From NCBI RefSeq assembly GCF_009709555.1, contig NZ_WJBG01000140.1, positions 41,228 to 105,227 on the forward strand: a DNA stretch of 64,000 nucleotides. The letters run 5' to 3'. Shown here one piece after another: positions 33,534 through 42,858 of the stretch (within the stretch, counting starts at the first letter, position 1; each line of letters opens with the position of its first letter). The notes beneath the pieces were generated by a model that did not search any database, was not told the DNA's origin, and was given only the letters and a program-made list of their open reading frames with translations. Position numbers and translations under genes: made by a program. The DNA is from Streptomyces blattellae. GTDB lineage: Bacteria; Actinomycetota; Actinomycetes; Streptomycetales; Streptomycetaceae.

Positions 33534-34478
33534 TCACAGCGCCTTGCGCCGGATCAGCAACCCGAGCACCAGCAGCCCGGGAACGAGCGGCAGCCACATG
33601 GTCAGCAGCCGGTAGCCGAGTACGGCGGAGGCGGCCGCGGACGCCGGAGCGCCGCCGGCGGTCAGCGCGAAAGCGAGCGCGGCGTCGAGGGAGCCGAGAC
33701 CGCCGGGGGTGGGCAGCAGCGCCGCCGCGCTGCTCGCGGCGAGATAGAGCAGCGCCACCCTGACCGGGGACAGCGGCAGGGCCACGGCCTGGGTGACCCC
33801 GATCAGCACCGCGCAGTGCAGCGCGGCGAAGGCCAGCGACCCGCCCCACAGGGCCGCCGCCCGCTGCGGGCGGGCGTGCACGGCCCGGATGTCGGCGACC
33901 ACGGCCGCGAGAGCCCGTCTGCACCGCGTGCTGCGCAGCACGACCGCCGTCGCGCCGGCCGTCACGGTCATGGCGCCGCCGGCGGCCACCCATCCGCCGG
34001 ACAGCGACGGCATCAGCAGAACTCCCGGGCAGGCCAGGGCGAGTACGGCGATCAGGGCACCGCGGACCACGCCGCCGACGGACGCCTTCACCGCGAGTGC
34101 CGTCGCCGCGCGGCCGGCCGGCATGCCGCAGCGCATGAGGAAGCGGAGGTTCACCGCGCCCGCGCCGAGCCCGGCGGGCAGCACATGGTTGGCGGCGGAC
34201 GCGGCGAACTGCGCGGCGACGAGCCGTCCCGGGGGGAGCCTCGCGGTCACGGCGCCCTGCTGGGCGAGCGCCGAGCACAGCCAGGTCATGGCCGCGGCGG
34301 ACGCGGCCACGCACAGCCAGCCCTGGTCGGCGACGGCGAGCCGCACCGCTCCGGTTTCCAGCACCGGCCAGTGCCGCCGGGCCAGATACCCGGCGCCCAC
34401 CAGCACGGCGAGCGTGAGGGCGGTGTGCCAGTAGGCGCGTCTGCGGTGGGATGGGGCGAGCACCTCCTCGGACGTCAT
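33534..34478 (-). CDS. UPF0104/AglD2-like polytopic membrane protein
   Basis: ATG 34478 overlaps the stop of the upstream gene (ATGA), indicating translational coupling. The 314 residues form about eight helices of the lysylphosphatidylglycerol synthase transmembrane (flippase) family: FAASAANHVLPAGLGAGAVN, LRFLMRCGMPAGRAATALAV, and LLPTPGGLGSLDAALAFAL near the end are hallmarks. Family members flip or act with lipid-linked sugars. With the GT-C-like gene upstream it probably forms an envelope glycan or glycolipid pair. Confidence 0.9.
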   Translation of the reverse strand: MTSEEVLAPSHRRRAYWHTALTLAVLVGAGYLARRHWPVLETGAVRLAVADQGWLCVAASAAAMTWLCSALAQQGAVTARLPPGRLVAAQFAASAANHVLPAGLGAGAVNLRFLMRCGMPAGRAATALAVKASVGGVVRGALIAVLALACPGVLLMPSLSGGWVAAGGAMTVTAGATAVVLRSTRCRRALAAVVADIRAVHARPQRAAALWGGSLAFAALHCAVLIGVTQAVALPLSPVRVALLYLAASSAAALLPTPGGLGSLDAALAFALTAGGAPASAAASAVLGYRLLTMWLPLVPGLLVLGLLIRRKAL

Positions 34479-36055
34479 ACGGGCCCCGGTGCGATATGGA
34501 CGTCCAGGCCGTCGAGCCGGTGCGTCTGCCAGGTACCGGCGTATCCGGGCGGGGTGCCGCCCGGCGGGGTGAGGGCGGCGACCGGGATCGTGCGTGCGGT
34601 GCGCAGGATGTCCGCCTGCGTGGTGTTGGCGTTGGGGCCGCCGATCGCGCCGGAGGAGCAGCCGGTGTAGTAGGCGACGGGGATGGCCTCGTGCCCGGTG
34701 AGCAGACAGGGCGACCGCACGCCCAGGCGGTGCAGTTCGGCGGCGCTGCGGGTCCATTCGCGGCGGTCGGCGGTCGTGCGCTGCACCACGCGCTCCAGGA
34801 CGACGTACTGCACGGCCAGATGCCCCGCCAGCCCGACGGCGACGAGTGTCGCCGCGACCGGCCGGCGCACCAAGCGGTTTCGGAGACGTCGGCTGCGGTT
34901 CGGCGGCGCCCCGAAGGGACGCGGGGCTGTGCCATGTGCGGCTCCGCCGCGATGGGGGTCCCCCCGGGTTCGGGCGAAGACCCGCGGAGCGCACAGGTGG
35001 CGCAGCGCGTCGGCGACGGGGACGGCGAGCAGTGCGTAGGTGGGCAGCAGGAAGCGCGGGGCGGCGTATTCGATCAGGAACAGGTAGGGAACGGCTGCTG
35101 CCGTGGCGCACAGGAGCGGTACGAGGGTGCGGGCGGTGCGTCCCGCGCGGACGGCGAGAGCGAGGCCGAGCGCGGCGAGCAGCGGGAGCACGAACCACCA
35201 CAGGGTCACCGCCGGGTTGGGCATCTCCCCGGTGCAGGGGCGGCACAGGGTGCGTCCGATGAGGCTGCGCAGCTGGTCGTCGACGGCGTTGTGCCAGCCG
35301 AGTCCGCCCTGGATCCGGGAGGCCTCCGACAGCCGCTCACCCAGGCCGCCGTAGTCGACGAACGCCTCGATCACCCACGCGACGGCGCCGGAGACGAGGC
35401 CTGCCACGAGGGCGAGGGCGAGCCGCCATTGACGTACCGCCATGACCAGGAGGGGCAGCGTGCCCCAGGCGGCGTCGGTGGGCCGCATCAGCGCCATGAG
35501 CGCGGCGCCCGCCGCGACGCCCCACAGGGCCCGCCGGTCCCGAAGGTCCGAGCGGGCACGCAGGAAGCAGCCGACGCAGACCAGAGTGCCGATCGCGACC
35601 CAGTAGTTGGGCATGGCCTGCGGGGCGTAGAACAGCGTCACCCACAAGGTGGCGAACAGGGCGCCTGCCGCGGCCAGGACGCCGGCCGGGAACAGTCCGC
35701 GCCAGGTGCGCAGGGCGAGGTACAGACCGAGTCCGGCGAGCAGCGCGAGGTAGACGCGCAGCAGCGTGGTGGAGGTCGACCAGGAGGCGACGGGCGCCAC
35801 CAGCAGCGAGACGCCTCGGGCGCGCGGGGCGCTGAAGAAGGCGGCCGGCGCCTGGGTGCCGACCTGGCTGACGTAGATGGTCTCGTCCCAGCCGAGGCCC
35901 ATGGAGGGGTGGACGAGTGCGAGCTGGGCGAGCGTGAAGGCACCGGCGACCGCGGCGAGCGGGCCCCTGCCGCGGGTCGACCCGGACGTACCGGGCACGA
36001 TCGCCTCGTCGCGTCCGCCCATACCTACGAGCATGGCGTTCGGCCCGTGCGCCAT
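34475..36055 (-). CDS. GT-C-type membrane glycosyltransferase-like protein with repeat insertion
   Basis: ATG 36055 follows GGGTGAGGGTGGACG; 526 residues with about ten helices. GWDETIYVSQVGTQAPAAFF near 54 places a Asp-Glu pair in the first external loop, as in lipid-phosphate-dependent glycosyltransferases; FLIEYAAPRFLLPTYALLAV is typical for the C-terminal half. The acceptor is unknown. Residues about 357-387 (FARTRGDPHRGGAAHG, TAPRPFGAPPNRSRR) are encoded by a copy of a dispersed intergenic repeat, an in-frame insertion between two helices. A soluble C-terminal domain (about 405-526) follows. Confidence 0.87.
   Translation of the reverse strand: MAHGPNAMLVGMGGRDEAIVPGTSGSTRGRGPLAAVAGAFTLAQLALVHPSMGLGWDETIYVSQVGTQAPAAFFSAPRARGVSLLVAPVASWSTSTTLLRVYLALLAGLGLYLALRTWRGLFPAGVLAAAGALFATLWVTLFYAPQAMPNYWVAIGTLVCVGCFLRARSDLRDRRALWGVAAGAALMALMRPTDAAWGTLPLLVMAVRQWRLALALVAGLVSGAVAWVIEAFVDYGGLGERLSEASRIQGGLGWHNAVDDQLRSLIGRTLCRPCTGEMPNPAVTLWWFVLPLLAALGLALAVRAGRTARTLVPLLCATAAAVPYLFLIEYAAPRFLLPTYALLAVPVADALRHLCAPRVFARTRGDPHRGGAAHGTAPRPFGAPPNRSRRLRNRLVRRPVAATLVAVGLAGHLAVQYVVLERVVQRTTADRREWTRSAAELHRLGVRSPCLLTGHEAIPVAYYTGCSSGAIGGPNANTTQADILRTARTIPVAALTPPGGTPPGYAGTWQTHRLDGLDVHIAPGPV
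34898..34985. repeat. Dispersed streptomycete repeat, copy 3, inside a gene
   Basis: On the minus strand this reads CTTCGCCCGAACCCGGGG, then GCGGCGGAGCCGCACATG, CAGCCCCGCGTCCCTTC and GGGGCGCC, matching copy 1 at 23675-23742 almost base for base. It lies in frame within the membrane protein gene 34475-36055. Confidence 0.75.
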
Positions 36056-36216
36056 CGTCCACCCTCACCCTGCACGTCGTAGGCTTCCTCAGCCCCACAG
36101 TAGGAAGGGCTGAAGGCCGGAACCCCGGAACCTCGGAACCTCAAAAACATGGACAAAGTATCCCGGGCGGTGCATGGCCACCTCTCCGCATGCACCCAGG
36201 AGCGTGACGCCCGGCA

Positions 36217-36612
36217 TCAGTCGTGCGGGAACGAATGGTGCTCGTGGGCGACCAGCCAGCGGCCGTCCTCCTTGCGCAGGCCGAGGGTGAGCCGCAGGCG
36301 CAGGGTGGGGCGCTCGGTGAGTTCCTCCGGGGTGCCGCAGCGCAGCAGGGCGTAGGCGTAGGCGACGTCGGTTCCCGCGGTGATGTCGAGGGACTCGATG
36401 TCGAAGGAGGCGCCCTGGGCCTGCCAGGTGAAGAACGGCGGCCAGCTCGCGCGGTAGGCGTCGAGGCCGTGGATGCCCTCGTGGGGCGGGGGTACGTCGT
36501 ACATCACGATGTCCAGGGCGTGATCGGCGAGTACGCCGTCGAGGTCGCCCCGGTGGACGGCTTCGGCCCAGTTCGTGATCAGGGTGCGGATCCGCGCTTC
36601 GTCGTCCGGCAT
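36217..36612 (-). CDS. SnoaL/NTF2-like protein (SgcJ/EcaC type)
   Basis: ATG 36612 has AAGGAGGGAG upstream; the longer open frame is a shadow of the divergent kinase gene. The 131 residues show the DUF4440/SnoaL-like pattern IRTLITNWAEAVHRGDLDGV, LADHALDIVMYDVPPP, YRASWPPFF, and the closing GLRKEDGRWLVAHEHHSFPHD in two parts (GLRKEDGRWLVAH, EHHSFPHD). It is a cone-shaped alpha+beta fold used by ketosteroid-isomerase-like enzymes or ligand-binding proteins; substrate unknown, probably cytosolic. Confidence 0.9.
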   Translation of the reverse strand: MPDDEARIRTLITNWAEAVHRGDLDGVLADHALDIVMYDVPPPHEGIHGLDAYRASWPPFFTWQAQGASFDIESLDITAGTDVAYAYALLRCGTPEELTERPTLRLRLTLGLRKEDGRWLVAHEHHSFPHD

Positions 36613-36721
36613 GGCGGCGGCTCCCTCCTTGTCGGTGGCGCTGCGTTGACCAGACCTCCTACCCCACCGACTTCCCGCACCGGCGCGACTCATCACGGGG
36701 CCCGGTGCCACACTCTGCTGT

Positions 36722-37369
36722 GTGCCGGTGACCTTCGACGACCTCCTCATCCACGCCCGTGGCCTCGTCGCGGGCCGCCGCCGCAGCGTCCTCGGTATCG
36801 CGGGCAGCCCCGGCGCGGGCAAGACGACGCTCGCCCAGACGCTCGTACGGGAGCTGAACGCGTCCGGGGAGCGGTGGGTCGCGCACGTTCCCATGGACGG
36901 CTTCCATCTGGCCGATGCCGAGTTGGACCGGCTGGGTCTGCGGGAACGCAAGGGGGCGCCCGGCACCTTCGACGCGGCGGGGTACGCGGCGCTGCTGGGG
37001 CGGCTGCGGGAGGAGGTCGACGGCACGGTGTACGCGCCGGGCTTCGAGCGGGTGCTGGAGCAGCCGATCGCGGGCGCGATTCCGGTGCCGCCGACGGCCC
37101 GGCTGGTGGTGACCGAGGGCAACTACCTGTTGCTGGGGACGGGGGCGTGGGCGCGGGTCCGGGCGCAGTTGGACGAGGTGTGGTTCTGCGAACTGGACGA
37201 GGACGAGCGGATCCGGCGGCTGATCGCCCGGCACGAGGAGTTCGGCAAGGGCCATGACGAGGCGGTGGCGTGGGTGCTGGGCACGGACCAGCGCAACGCC
37301 GACCTGGTCGCCGCGGGCCGGGACCGCGCCGACCTGGTCGTCCCGGCGTCCCTCGACGCCGGGGTGTGA
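36722..37369 (+). CDS. P-loop nucleoside/sugar kinase-like protein (uridine/pantothenate kinase superfamily)
   Basis: GTG 36722; 215 residues. Walker A GSPGAGKTT at 28-36, VPMDGFHLADAELDRLGLRE near 56 (the DGFH motif of the phosphoribulokinase/uridine kinase group), VTEGNYLLLG near 137 and the lid RRLIARHEEFGKGHDEA near 160. It resembles E. coli YggC/fructose-transport-linked kinases and phosphorylates a small hydroxyl substrate with ATP in the cytosol. No ribosome site is seen; CACACT lies seven bases upstream of the GTG, compatible with leaderless initiation. It converges with the next gene over a 6-base gap. Confidence 0.9.
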   Translation: MPVTFDDLLIHARGLVAGRRRSVLGIAGSPGAGKTTLAQTLVRELNASGERWVAHVPMDGFHLADAELDRLGLRERKGAPGTFDAAGYAALLGRLREEVDGTVYAPGFERVLEQPIAGAIPVPPTARLVVTEGNYLLLGTGAWARVRAQLDEVWFCELDEDERIRRLIARHEEFGKGHDEAVAWVLGTDQRNADLVAAGRDRADLVVPASLDAGV

Positions 37370-37375
37370 GGCGGC

Positions 37376-39226
37376 TCAGCCGCGCAGGGTGAGCGTCGGC
37401 TCCCCCCGCTCGTCGCCGGCCGGTCCCCCGATCACGGCGGTGAAGGCCTCGGTCCGTACCGCCAGCCCCCGCGTCCCGACGTCGAACTCCGGCGAGAACG
37501 GGCCCGCGGGACCGTAGCGCACCGCGAAGACGTGCAGGTCCCCGGGCACGCCCGGCGCCGGTTCGGCCTCCAGGGCCGTGGACGCGACCAGGTGACGCCA
37601 GCCCTCGTCCGGATCGCCGTAGCCGCGCGGGTCGGCGGCCAGGGCGAAGGCCGCCAGCTCCTGGGTGGTCCGAGAGCGGGCGTCGAAGTGGTCGGCGCCC
37701 GCCGGCTCCGGGTGGGTGAGCCGGAGTTCACCGGCAGAGACGACCTCTCCCTCGGCGGTCCTGCGGACCCGGTCGCCGTCGTCCGCGGCGTACGGCATCC
37801 CGGCGAGCAGGTACGGGCTACCGGGCAGGCGTTCCACGGCGACCGTCATCCACAGCCGCGTGCCGTCGGTGACGTACAGGGACCGCACATGGCGCAGGAC
37901 GTGGTCGCGGCCGACGACCGGCTTGGTGACCAGCTTGGCCGCGAGGCCCCCCGCGCGGACGTCGCGGACGCGGACCTCGCCCATCGGTCGGCACAGCAGG
38001 AAGCCGTCGGCCACCGGGCCGAAGCCGTGCTGGCGGTTGACGGCGGCGGGCAGGTAATAGGTGCCGCCCGCCTCGACCACCGCCGGAGTCATCCGGGAGT
38101 CGAAGGCCACCGACACCGTGCCCGCGCGCAGTTGGTGCCGGGCGGTCGCCGCAGCCGGCTCCCGGTGCCAGGGCGTGGCGTCCTGGATCTGCCAGACCAG
38201 CATCCAGGCGAAGTGCCCGTCCACGCCGCCGTCCGGCTTGACCGCGTGCCGTGCCCAGCGGCTGTCGCCCCGGTAGCGGCCCAGGTCGGAGCCGATGCGG
38301 GCGCCGAAGTAGCGCAGCCCGAGCACCGACTCGAACGCGGAGTGCTGCTCGCTGTAGCGCGGACCGCCGTGGTCAAAGCCGCCGTTGGTCAGCCGGGCGT
38401 CGATGTAGCGGGCCAGCGTGTCGCCGTCCTCGGCGAACATCTCCTCGCCGCTGACCCGGTGGGCCTGGGCGAGGAAGGACAGCGAGATCGGGCCGTAGTT
38501 GTTGTCGTAGGCGCCGCCGTGCTCGGGCGGCAGCAGGGCTCCGCGGTCACCGACCCGGTGGGCGCGGATCTTGCCGGCGTACAGCTCCAGGGCACGCGTG
38601 CGGACCGGCTCCGCTTCCGCCGACGGCAGATGTCTCGCCAGCATCAGCCCGCCGACGACGCAGCCGATCGCCTGGTTGCCCGCCTCCTGCGGGTTGAAGA
38701 ACGTCGCCCCGGTCAGCCAGCGCCAGTAGCCCTGCGCCACCCGCACGAGTTCGTCGCGCTGGTCCTCGTCCACCAACCCGTCCGCCAGGTCCAGGACGTT
38801 GACCGCCTGGAGCAGCGCCCACACCGTGCTGGGCCAGTCGCCGATGGGGTGGGCGCCCGCCGCGAGGGTGTAACGGGCGTACGGCAGACCGGAGTTGCGG
38901 ACCCTCAGGTTCGGGTAACCCGGGTTGTCGTCGACGTACACCCGTTCGCGCAGGTGGAAGGCGAGGCTGCGGTGCACCGCCTCCGGCAGGCGCGGGTCCT
39001 TGGTGCGCTGCCAGGCCAGGGCCAGCAGGGAGGTGATGCCCAGCGAGGTGTCGCCGATGTCGTCGACGCAGTCGGGGTGTTCGAGGCTGCCCTCCGGCGT
39101 CAGGCGGGTCAGGGCCTGCTCGGTGACGTCGGCGAGGACGGCGTCGTAGGCCTCGGGGGTGTCCGGCAGGTCGTGCAGCGGGCCGCGCTGGTGTGGGAGG
39201 TGCACGGGAGGGGGCGTGAGGCGCAC
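37376..39226 (-). CDS. Putative polysaccharide lyase/hydrolase-like toroid protein
   Basis: GTG 39226 is chosen because AAGGA lies nine bases upstream; TTG 39235 overlaps that site. The 616 residues have an N-terminal alpha-helical toroid-like part (about 10-350, repeated helix pairs such as TSLLALAWQRTKDPRLPEAV, DWPSTVWALLQAVNVLDLAD, GGAYDNNYGPISLSFLAQAH) and a beta-sandwich-like C-terminal part, the layout of heparinase/alginate-lyase families. No signal peptide is evident, so it may act on imported oligosaccharides. It is the last gene of the ABC sugar operon. The precise family and substrate are not recognised. Confidence 0.8.
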   Translation of the reverse strand: MRLTPPPVHLPHQRGPLHDLPDTPEAYDAVLADVTEQALTRLTPEGSLEHPDCVDDIGDTSLGITSLLALAWQRTKDPRLPEAVHRSLAFHLRERVYVDDNPGYPNLRVRNSGLPYARYTLAAGAHPIGDWPSTVWALLQAVNVLDLADGLVDEDQRDELVRVAQGYWRWLTGATFFNPQEAGNQAIGCVVGGLMLARHLPSAEAEPVRTRALELYAGKIRAHRVGDRGALLPPEHGGAYDNNYGPISLSFLAQAHRVSGEEMFAEDGDTLARYIDARLTNGGFDHGGPRYSEQHSAFESVLGLRYFGARIGSDLGRYRGDSRWARHAVKPDGGVDGHFAWMLVWQIQDATPWHREPAAATARHQLRAGTVSVAFDSRMTPAVVEAGGTYYLPAAVNRQHGFGPVADGFLLCRPMGEVRVRDVRAGGLAAKLVTKPVVGRDHVLRHVRSLYVTDGTRLWMTVAVERLPGSPYLLAGMPYAADDGDRVRRTAEGEVVSAGELRLTHPEPAGADHFDARSRTTQELAAFALAADPRGYGDPDEGWRHLVASTALEAEPAPGVPGDLHVFAVRYGPAGPFSPEFDVGTRGLAVRTEAFTAVIGGPAGDERGEPTLTLRG

Positions 39227-39275
39227 GGGGATCAATCCTTCATGCCTGGGGTGGCCATGGCGTGGTTCGGCGGGG

Positions 39276-40994
39276 TCACACGGCGGATGCGGGCCGGCGG
39301 GCGCGCAGTGCGACGGTCAGCGCCTGCGGGCCGAGCCCTCCGAGGTAGACGCGGTTCCCGGTCGTCGCATCGGTGCCGCCCGCCACGGTGTAGTCCTGCC
39401 CCGGGTCGTACCGCAGTACGTCGCTCCGGTCCGGTCCGGCGAGCGGTTCGCCGGCCTCGACGCAGGCCTCGACCCGGATCTCGTCGTCGCCGGCCCGGTA
39501 GGTCATCGGCCCGGTCGTCAGGCACCAGCGTCCGTCGCCGGCCGGTGCGGCGCCCTCCGGCACGCCGCCCGGCCGGAAGGTCAGTTCGAGCGCCCAGGGC
39601 ACCCGTGGTCCGCTGATGTCGATCCGCAGGTCGGCACCGTCTTCCCTGAGGTCCACCTCGACGCGGGTCGTGTGCGAGACCTCGTCCCGGGGGCGGTCCG
39701 GGAAGGCCATCGCGGCCGAGAAGCGTCCCTCGTCCGCCATCAGGTAGGCGCCGTCGTCCCGTCGCCGGTCCGGCGGGAGCGGCTGGTAGTAGGCGGCCGT
39801 GAGGGTTTCGGTGAGCCGGTACCGGTCGCCGGCGAGCCGTTGCATGCCGGCGGCGCGGAACGGGCCCAGGTCGAAGAACCCCCGCGAGAGGCGGACGGCG
39901 TCGAGGACCGCGTCTCCGGCGAACAGGCGCAGGAAGGTGGGATTGCAGGCGAGACCCGAGCGGACGCGCCGGTGCTCGGGCACGTCGGAGCCGCCGTACA
40001 CCACTGTGTGCGTGGTGGCCGAGGCGCGTGCGGCGAGGCGCGCGGTGGTGAGGTACCGCTCGCGCGGAAGTGTCTCCGCGGCCGGGGCCGGCAGGACGCG
40101 GCACACGTCCGGGGTGAGGAGGGTCTCGGCGAGCAGGTCGGGGTCGTCGATGCCGCCGGCCGCCGCCAGCCGCGCCGCCCGGCTGAAGTCGCCCCGGCCG
40201 GTGCGGACCGCGAGCAGCCGGTAGTGCGGCAGGTAGGGCGCCAGCGGGAACGGGTGGTTCTGGTCCTGCCGTCGCGAGTGGACGGTCTCCACCGTGCCGT
40301 CCGGCCTGATGAGATCCAGGGTGGTGGCGAGATTCCGTTCGACGGCGTCCCGCAGGTCGGCGCGGCCGAGCACGTCGGCCAGCAGGAGCAGCGACGGGTT
40401 GGACACATGGGCCGCGTAGACCGCGCTCCGTTCCGAGTACAGGCCCTCCGCGTCGATGTCGACGCCCTCGGACAGCCACTCCTCGATGCGGTGGAGCAGC
40501 CGGTCGTCGGGGAACGACCGGTGCAGCCGGGCCAGCGCCGCGCACAGCTCCCAGCGGTGGTTCGGGGTGTGCACCCCACCGGTCAGGAGGCTGTCGGAGG
40601 CGGCGCCGGCGATCTCGGCGAGCGCGGCCGTGACGTCGCGCAGTTCCGGCCCCGCGCCGGCGGAGAGGACGTGCGCGTCGCACACGTCGTTGACGGTGAA
40701 GGCGGAGTCCGGCGGTGACTGCACGTTGTCACCGCCGGCGAACAGGCCGGTGGGTGTCTGCACGGCCCGGAGGGCGCGGAGGTGGGTCATCGCGGCGGCG
40801 ACCGCCTGTCCGCTGCCGTGCAGCGCCGACTCCGGGGAACGGCAGGCCGCGACCAGAGTCTTCACCCGGCGTGCCAGAACGCGGTGGGTCACGCCGACGG
40901 GTTCGTCGTCCGGGCCGGCCGCCAGCGGGACGGCCGGCCGGTCGGCGGCGCGCGCCGCCGCGCGGACGAACTCGTGGTCGAGCGGGGTGGGCAA
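39276..40994 (-). CDS. Second large toroid/beta-sandwich protein of the sugar operon
   Basis: The start is placed at TTG 40994, which has AGGAG six bases upstream and lies 17 bases after the permease stop; no ATG or GTG fits. The 572 residues are helical to about 330 (YAAHVSNPSLLLLADVLGRA, GVHTPNHRWELCAALARLHR) and then beta-rich with VSHTTRVEVDLREDGADLRI. The NHRW motif and a Tyr/His-rich middle recall heparinase II/III or alginate-lyase-like folds, but I cannot assign a family. No signal peptide. By context it processes the oligosaccharide brought in by the transporter. Confidence 0.78.
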   Translation of the reverse strand: MPTPLDHEFVRAAARAADRPAVPLAAGPDDEPVGVTHRVLARRVKTLVAACRSPESALHGSGQAVAAAMTHLRALRAVQTPTGLFAGGDNVQSPPDSAFTVNDVCDAHVLSAGAGPELRDVTAALAEIAGAASDSLLTGGVHTPNHRWELCAALARLHRSFPDDRLLHRIEEWLSEGVDIDAEGLYSERSAVYAAHVSNPSLLLLADVLGRADLRDAVERNLATTLDLIRPDGTVETVHSRRQDQNHPFPLAPYLPHYRLLAVRTGRGDFSRAARLAAAGGIDDPDLLAETLLTPDVCRVLPAPAAETLPRERYLTTARLAARASATTHTVVYGGSDVPEHRRVRSGLACNPTFLRLFAGDAVLDAVRLSRGFFDLGPFRAAGMQRLAGDRYRLTETLTAAYYQPLPPDRRRDDGAYLMADEGRFSAAMAFPDRPRDEVSHTTRVEVDLREDGADLRIDISGPRVPWALELTFRPGGVPEGAAPAGDGRWCLTTGPMTYRAGDDEIRVEACVEAGEPLAGPDRSDVLRYDPGQDYTVAGGTDATTGNRVYLGGLGPQALTVALRARRPASAV

Positions 40995-41011
40995 GGACGC
41001 TCCTATGGATG

Positions 41012-41914
41012 TCAGTCCTTCAGTCCGGCGTTGATGTCGGCGTTCATGACATAGCGCTGGAACACCAGGAAGATGATGATCAGCGGAATGATGGAGATGA
41101 CCGATCCGCCGAGCAGCACCGACCAGTTGATGTTCTGCGCCCCGACCAGGCTCTGGATACCGATCTGCACGGTGAACTTCTCGGGGTCGTTGAGCATCAG
41201 CAGCGGCCAGATGTAGTCGTTCCACCGCCACTGGAACGACAGGATGGCGAGCGTCAGCATGACGGGCCGGGAGATCGGCACCATGATCCTCAGGAAGATC
41301 GACAGCTCACGCGCGCCGTCGATGCGGGCGGCCTCGATGAGCTCGTCGGGGACCGTCAGGAAGAACTGGCGGAACATGAAGCATCCGGTCGCGGTGAGCA
41401 GGGCCGGGAGGATGATGCCGGCGAGCGAGTTGTAGAGGCCGAGGTCGCGGACCACCAGGAACTGCGGGGCGAGCATGACCTCGGACGGCAGCATCGTGGT
41501 GGCCAGGATGCCGACGAAGAAGACCTTGAGCCATTTGTTGTCGTACTTGGCCAGCGCGTACCCCGTGCAGCAGCTGACTCCCACCGTGAGGATCGTCGCG
41601 ATCACACACACGATGGCCGTGTTGACGAAGTACTGGGAGAAGTTGGCGCTGTCCCACGCTGTCCTGTAACCCGACAGCGTGGGGTTGTCCGGGAACAGCT
41701 TCAGCGGAACGGAGAACAGGTCTCCCGCCGGTTTGAAGGAGCTGAGGACGAACCACAGCACCGGCAGCCCGTAGAGGGCCGCCAGGACCCACAGCAGTGT
41801 CGTCGCGGACACCGCGCGCCGAAGCCCACCGCCGCGCCCGCCGCGCGGCCGCTTCCTGGGAGCAGCCCGTCCGGCCTCGGCGTCGACCGGGCGTGGCATG
41901 TCTGTGGTTGTCAT
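41012..41914 (-). CDS. Sugar ABC transporter permease, MalG type
   Basis: ATG 41914 overlaps the stop of the preceding permease (ATGA). The 300 residues have six membrane helices and the cytosolic EAA loop EAARIDGARELSIFLRIMVP near 195-214 that docks the ATPase; SFQWRWNDYIWPLLML near the end is typical of CUT1 MalG-like subunits. It imports oligosaccharides across the cytoplasmic membrane with its MalF-like partner. No ATPase gene is present; in Streptomyces the shared MsiK usually energises CUT1 systems. Confidence 0.95.
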   Translation of the reverse strand: MTTTDMPRPVDAEAGRAAPRKRPRGGRGGGLRRAVSATTLLWVLAALYGLPVLWFVLSSFKPAGDLFSVPLKLFPDNPTLSGYRTAWDSANFSQYFVNTAIVCVIATILTVGVSCCTGYALAKYDNKWLKVFFVGILATTMLPSEVMLAPQFLVVRDLGLYNSLAGIILPALLTATGCFMFRQFFLTVPDELIEAARIDGARELSIFLRIMVPISRPVMLTLAILSFQWRWNDYIWPLLMLNDPEKFTVQIGIQSLVGAQNINWSVLLGGSVISIIPLIIIFLVFQRYVMNADINAGLKD

Positions 41915-42822
41915 CGGTTCTCCACCCGCCGGTTGACGATCAGCTGGATGATCGCGACGGCCATCAGGATGAGCATGAGCACGAACGACGCGGCGCTCGC
42001 GTAGCCGATCTGGCCCCGGTCGAAGCCGGTCTGGTAGATGTACTGGACAAGCAGGTTGTTCGACGTGCCGGGTCCGCCGTTGTTGAGGGAGGCGAACAGC
42101 GGGTACTCCTTCATCGCGTGGATCGTGTTGAGCAGGATGACGATGAACGAGGTCGGCGCGATGCTCGGCAGTGTGATGCTGACGAACTGGCGCCACGGAC
42201 CGGCACCGTCGAGCGAGGCCGCCTCGTAGTACGACACCGGTACGTTCTTGATCGCCGCGATGAACAGCAGCATGGAGAAGCCCGTCCAGGCCCAGGACGC
42301 CGCCACCACCACGACCATCAGCGACAGGTCCGCGTTCGACTGCCACGGGACGGCACTTCCGCCGAGTTCCTCGATGACGTAGTTGACCAGTCCGAAGTTC
42401 TCACCGAACAGCCACCGCCACAGGACGCCCACGACGATGGGCGACAGAAGCCACGGGATGAAGAAGAAGATCCGGGCGACCGAGGCGCCCTTGGCGTGCC
42501 GGCTCACCAGCAGATTGGCGATGAGCAGCGAGAGGGCGAAGTTGAGCGGCACGAAGAGGACGGTGTACAGCAGCGTCCGGGACAGCGCGTCGAAGAAGGC
42601 GGAGTCCCCGAACAGGTTGTCGTAGTTGTCCAGTCCGACGAACTGGAACGCCCCGACACCCGTGTAGTTCGTGAAGGAGTAGACGAGCCCGATCACCGCC
42701 GGCCACACGAAGAACAGTGCGAAGAGCACGACATTGGCCGCGATGAGGACGAGCGGCGCGACGGTGTACTTACTACGTCTCCTGGGCGGGCTCGTGGACA
42801 CGTCCGAGGCGCGTTTTGTCAT
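41911..42822 (-). CDS. Sugar ABC transporter permease, MalF type
   Basis: ATG 42822 with AGGGAAG directly upstream; 303 residues, six helices. The N-terminal FFVWPAVIGLVYSFTNYTGV and FVGLDNYDNLFGD are standard CUT1 MalF-like features; the EAA loop is YYEAASLDGAGPWRQFVSIT near 203-222. It pairs with the MalG-like subunit encoded in overlap downstream. The binding-protein gene lies 129 bases upstream, separated by hairpins that may lower permease expression relative to the binding protein. Confidence 0.95.
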   Translation of the reverse strand: MTKRASDVSTSPPRRRSKYTVAPLVLIAANVVLFALFFVWPAVIGLVYSFTNYTGVGAFQFVGLDNYDNLFGDSAFFDALSRTLLYTVLFVPLNFALSLLIANLLVSRHAKGASVARIFFFIPWLLSPIVVGVLWRWLFGENFGLVNYVIEELGGSAVPWQSNADLSLMVVVVAASWAWTGFSMLLFIAAIKNVPVSYYEAASLDGAGPWRQFVSITLPSIAPTSFIVILLNTIHAMKEYPLFASLNNGGPGTSNNLLVQYIYQTGFDRGQIGYASAASFVLMLILMAVAIIQLIVNRRVENR

Positions 42823-42858
42823 CTTCCCTGACTCCGTGCTGGTGGAATGGATTGCTGT

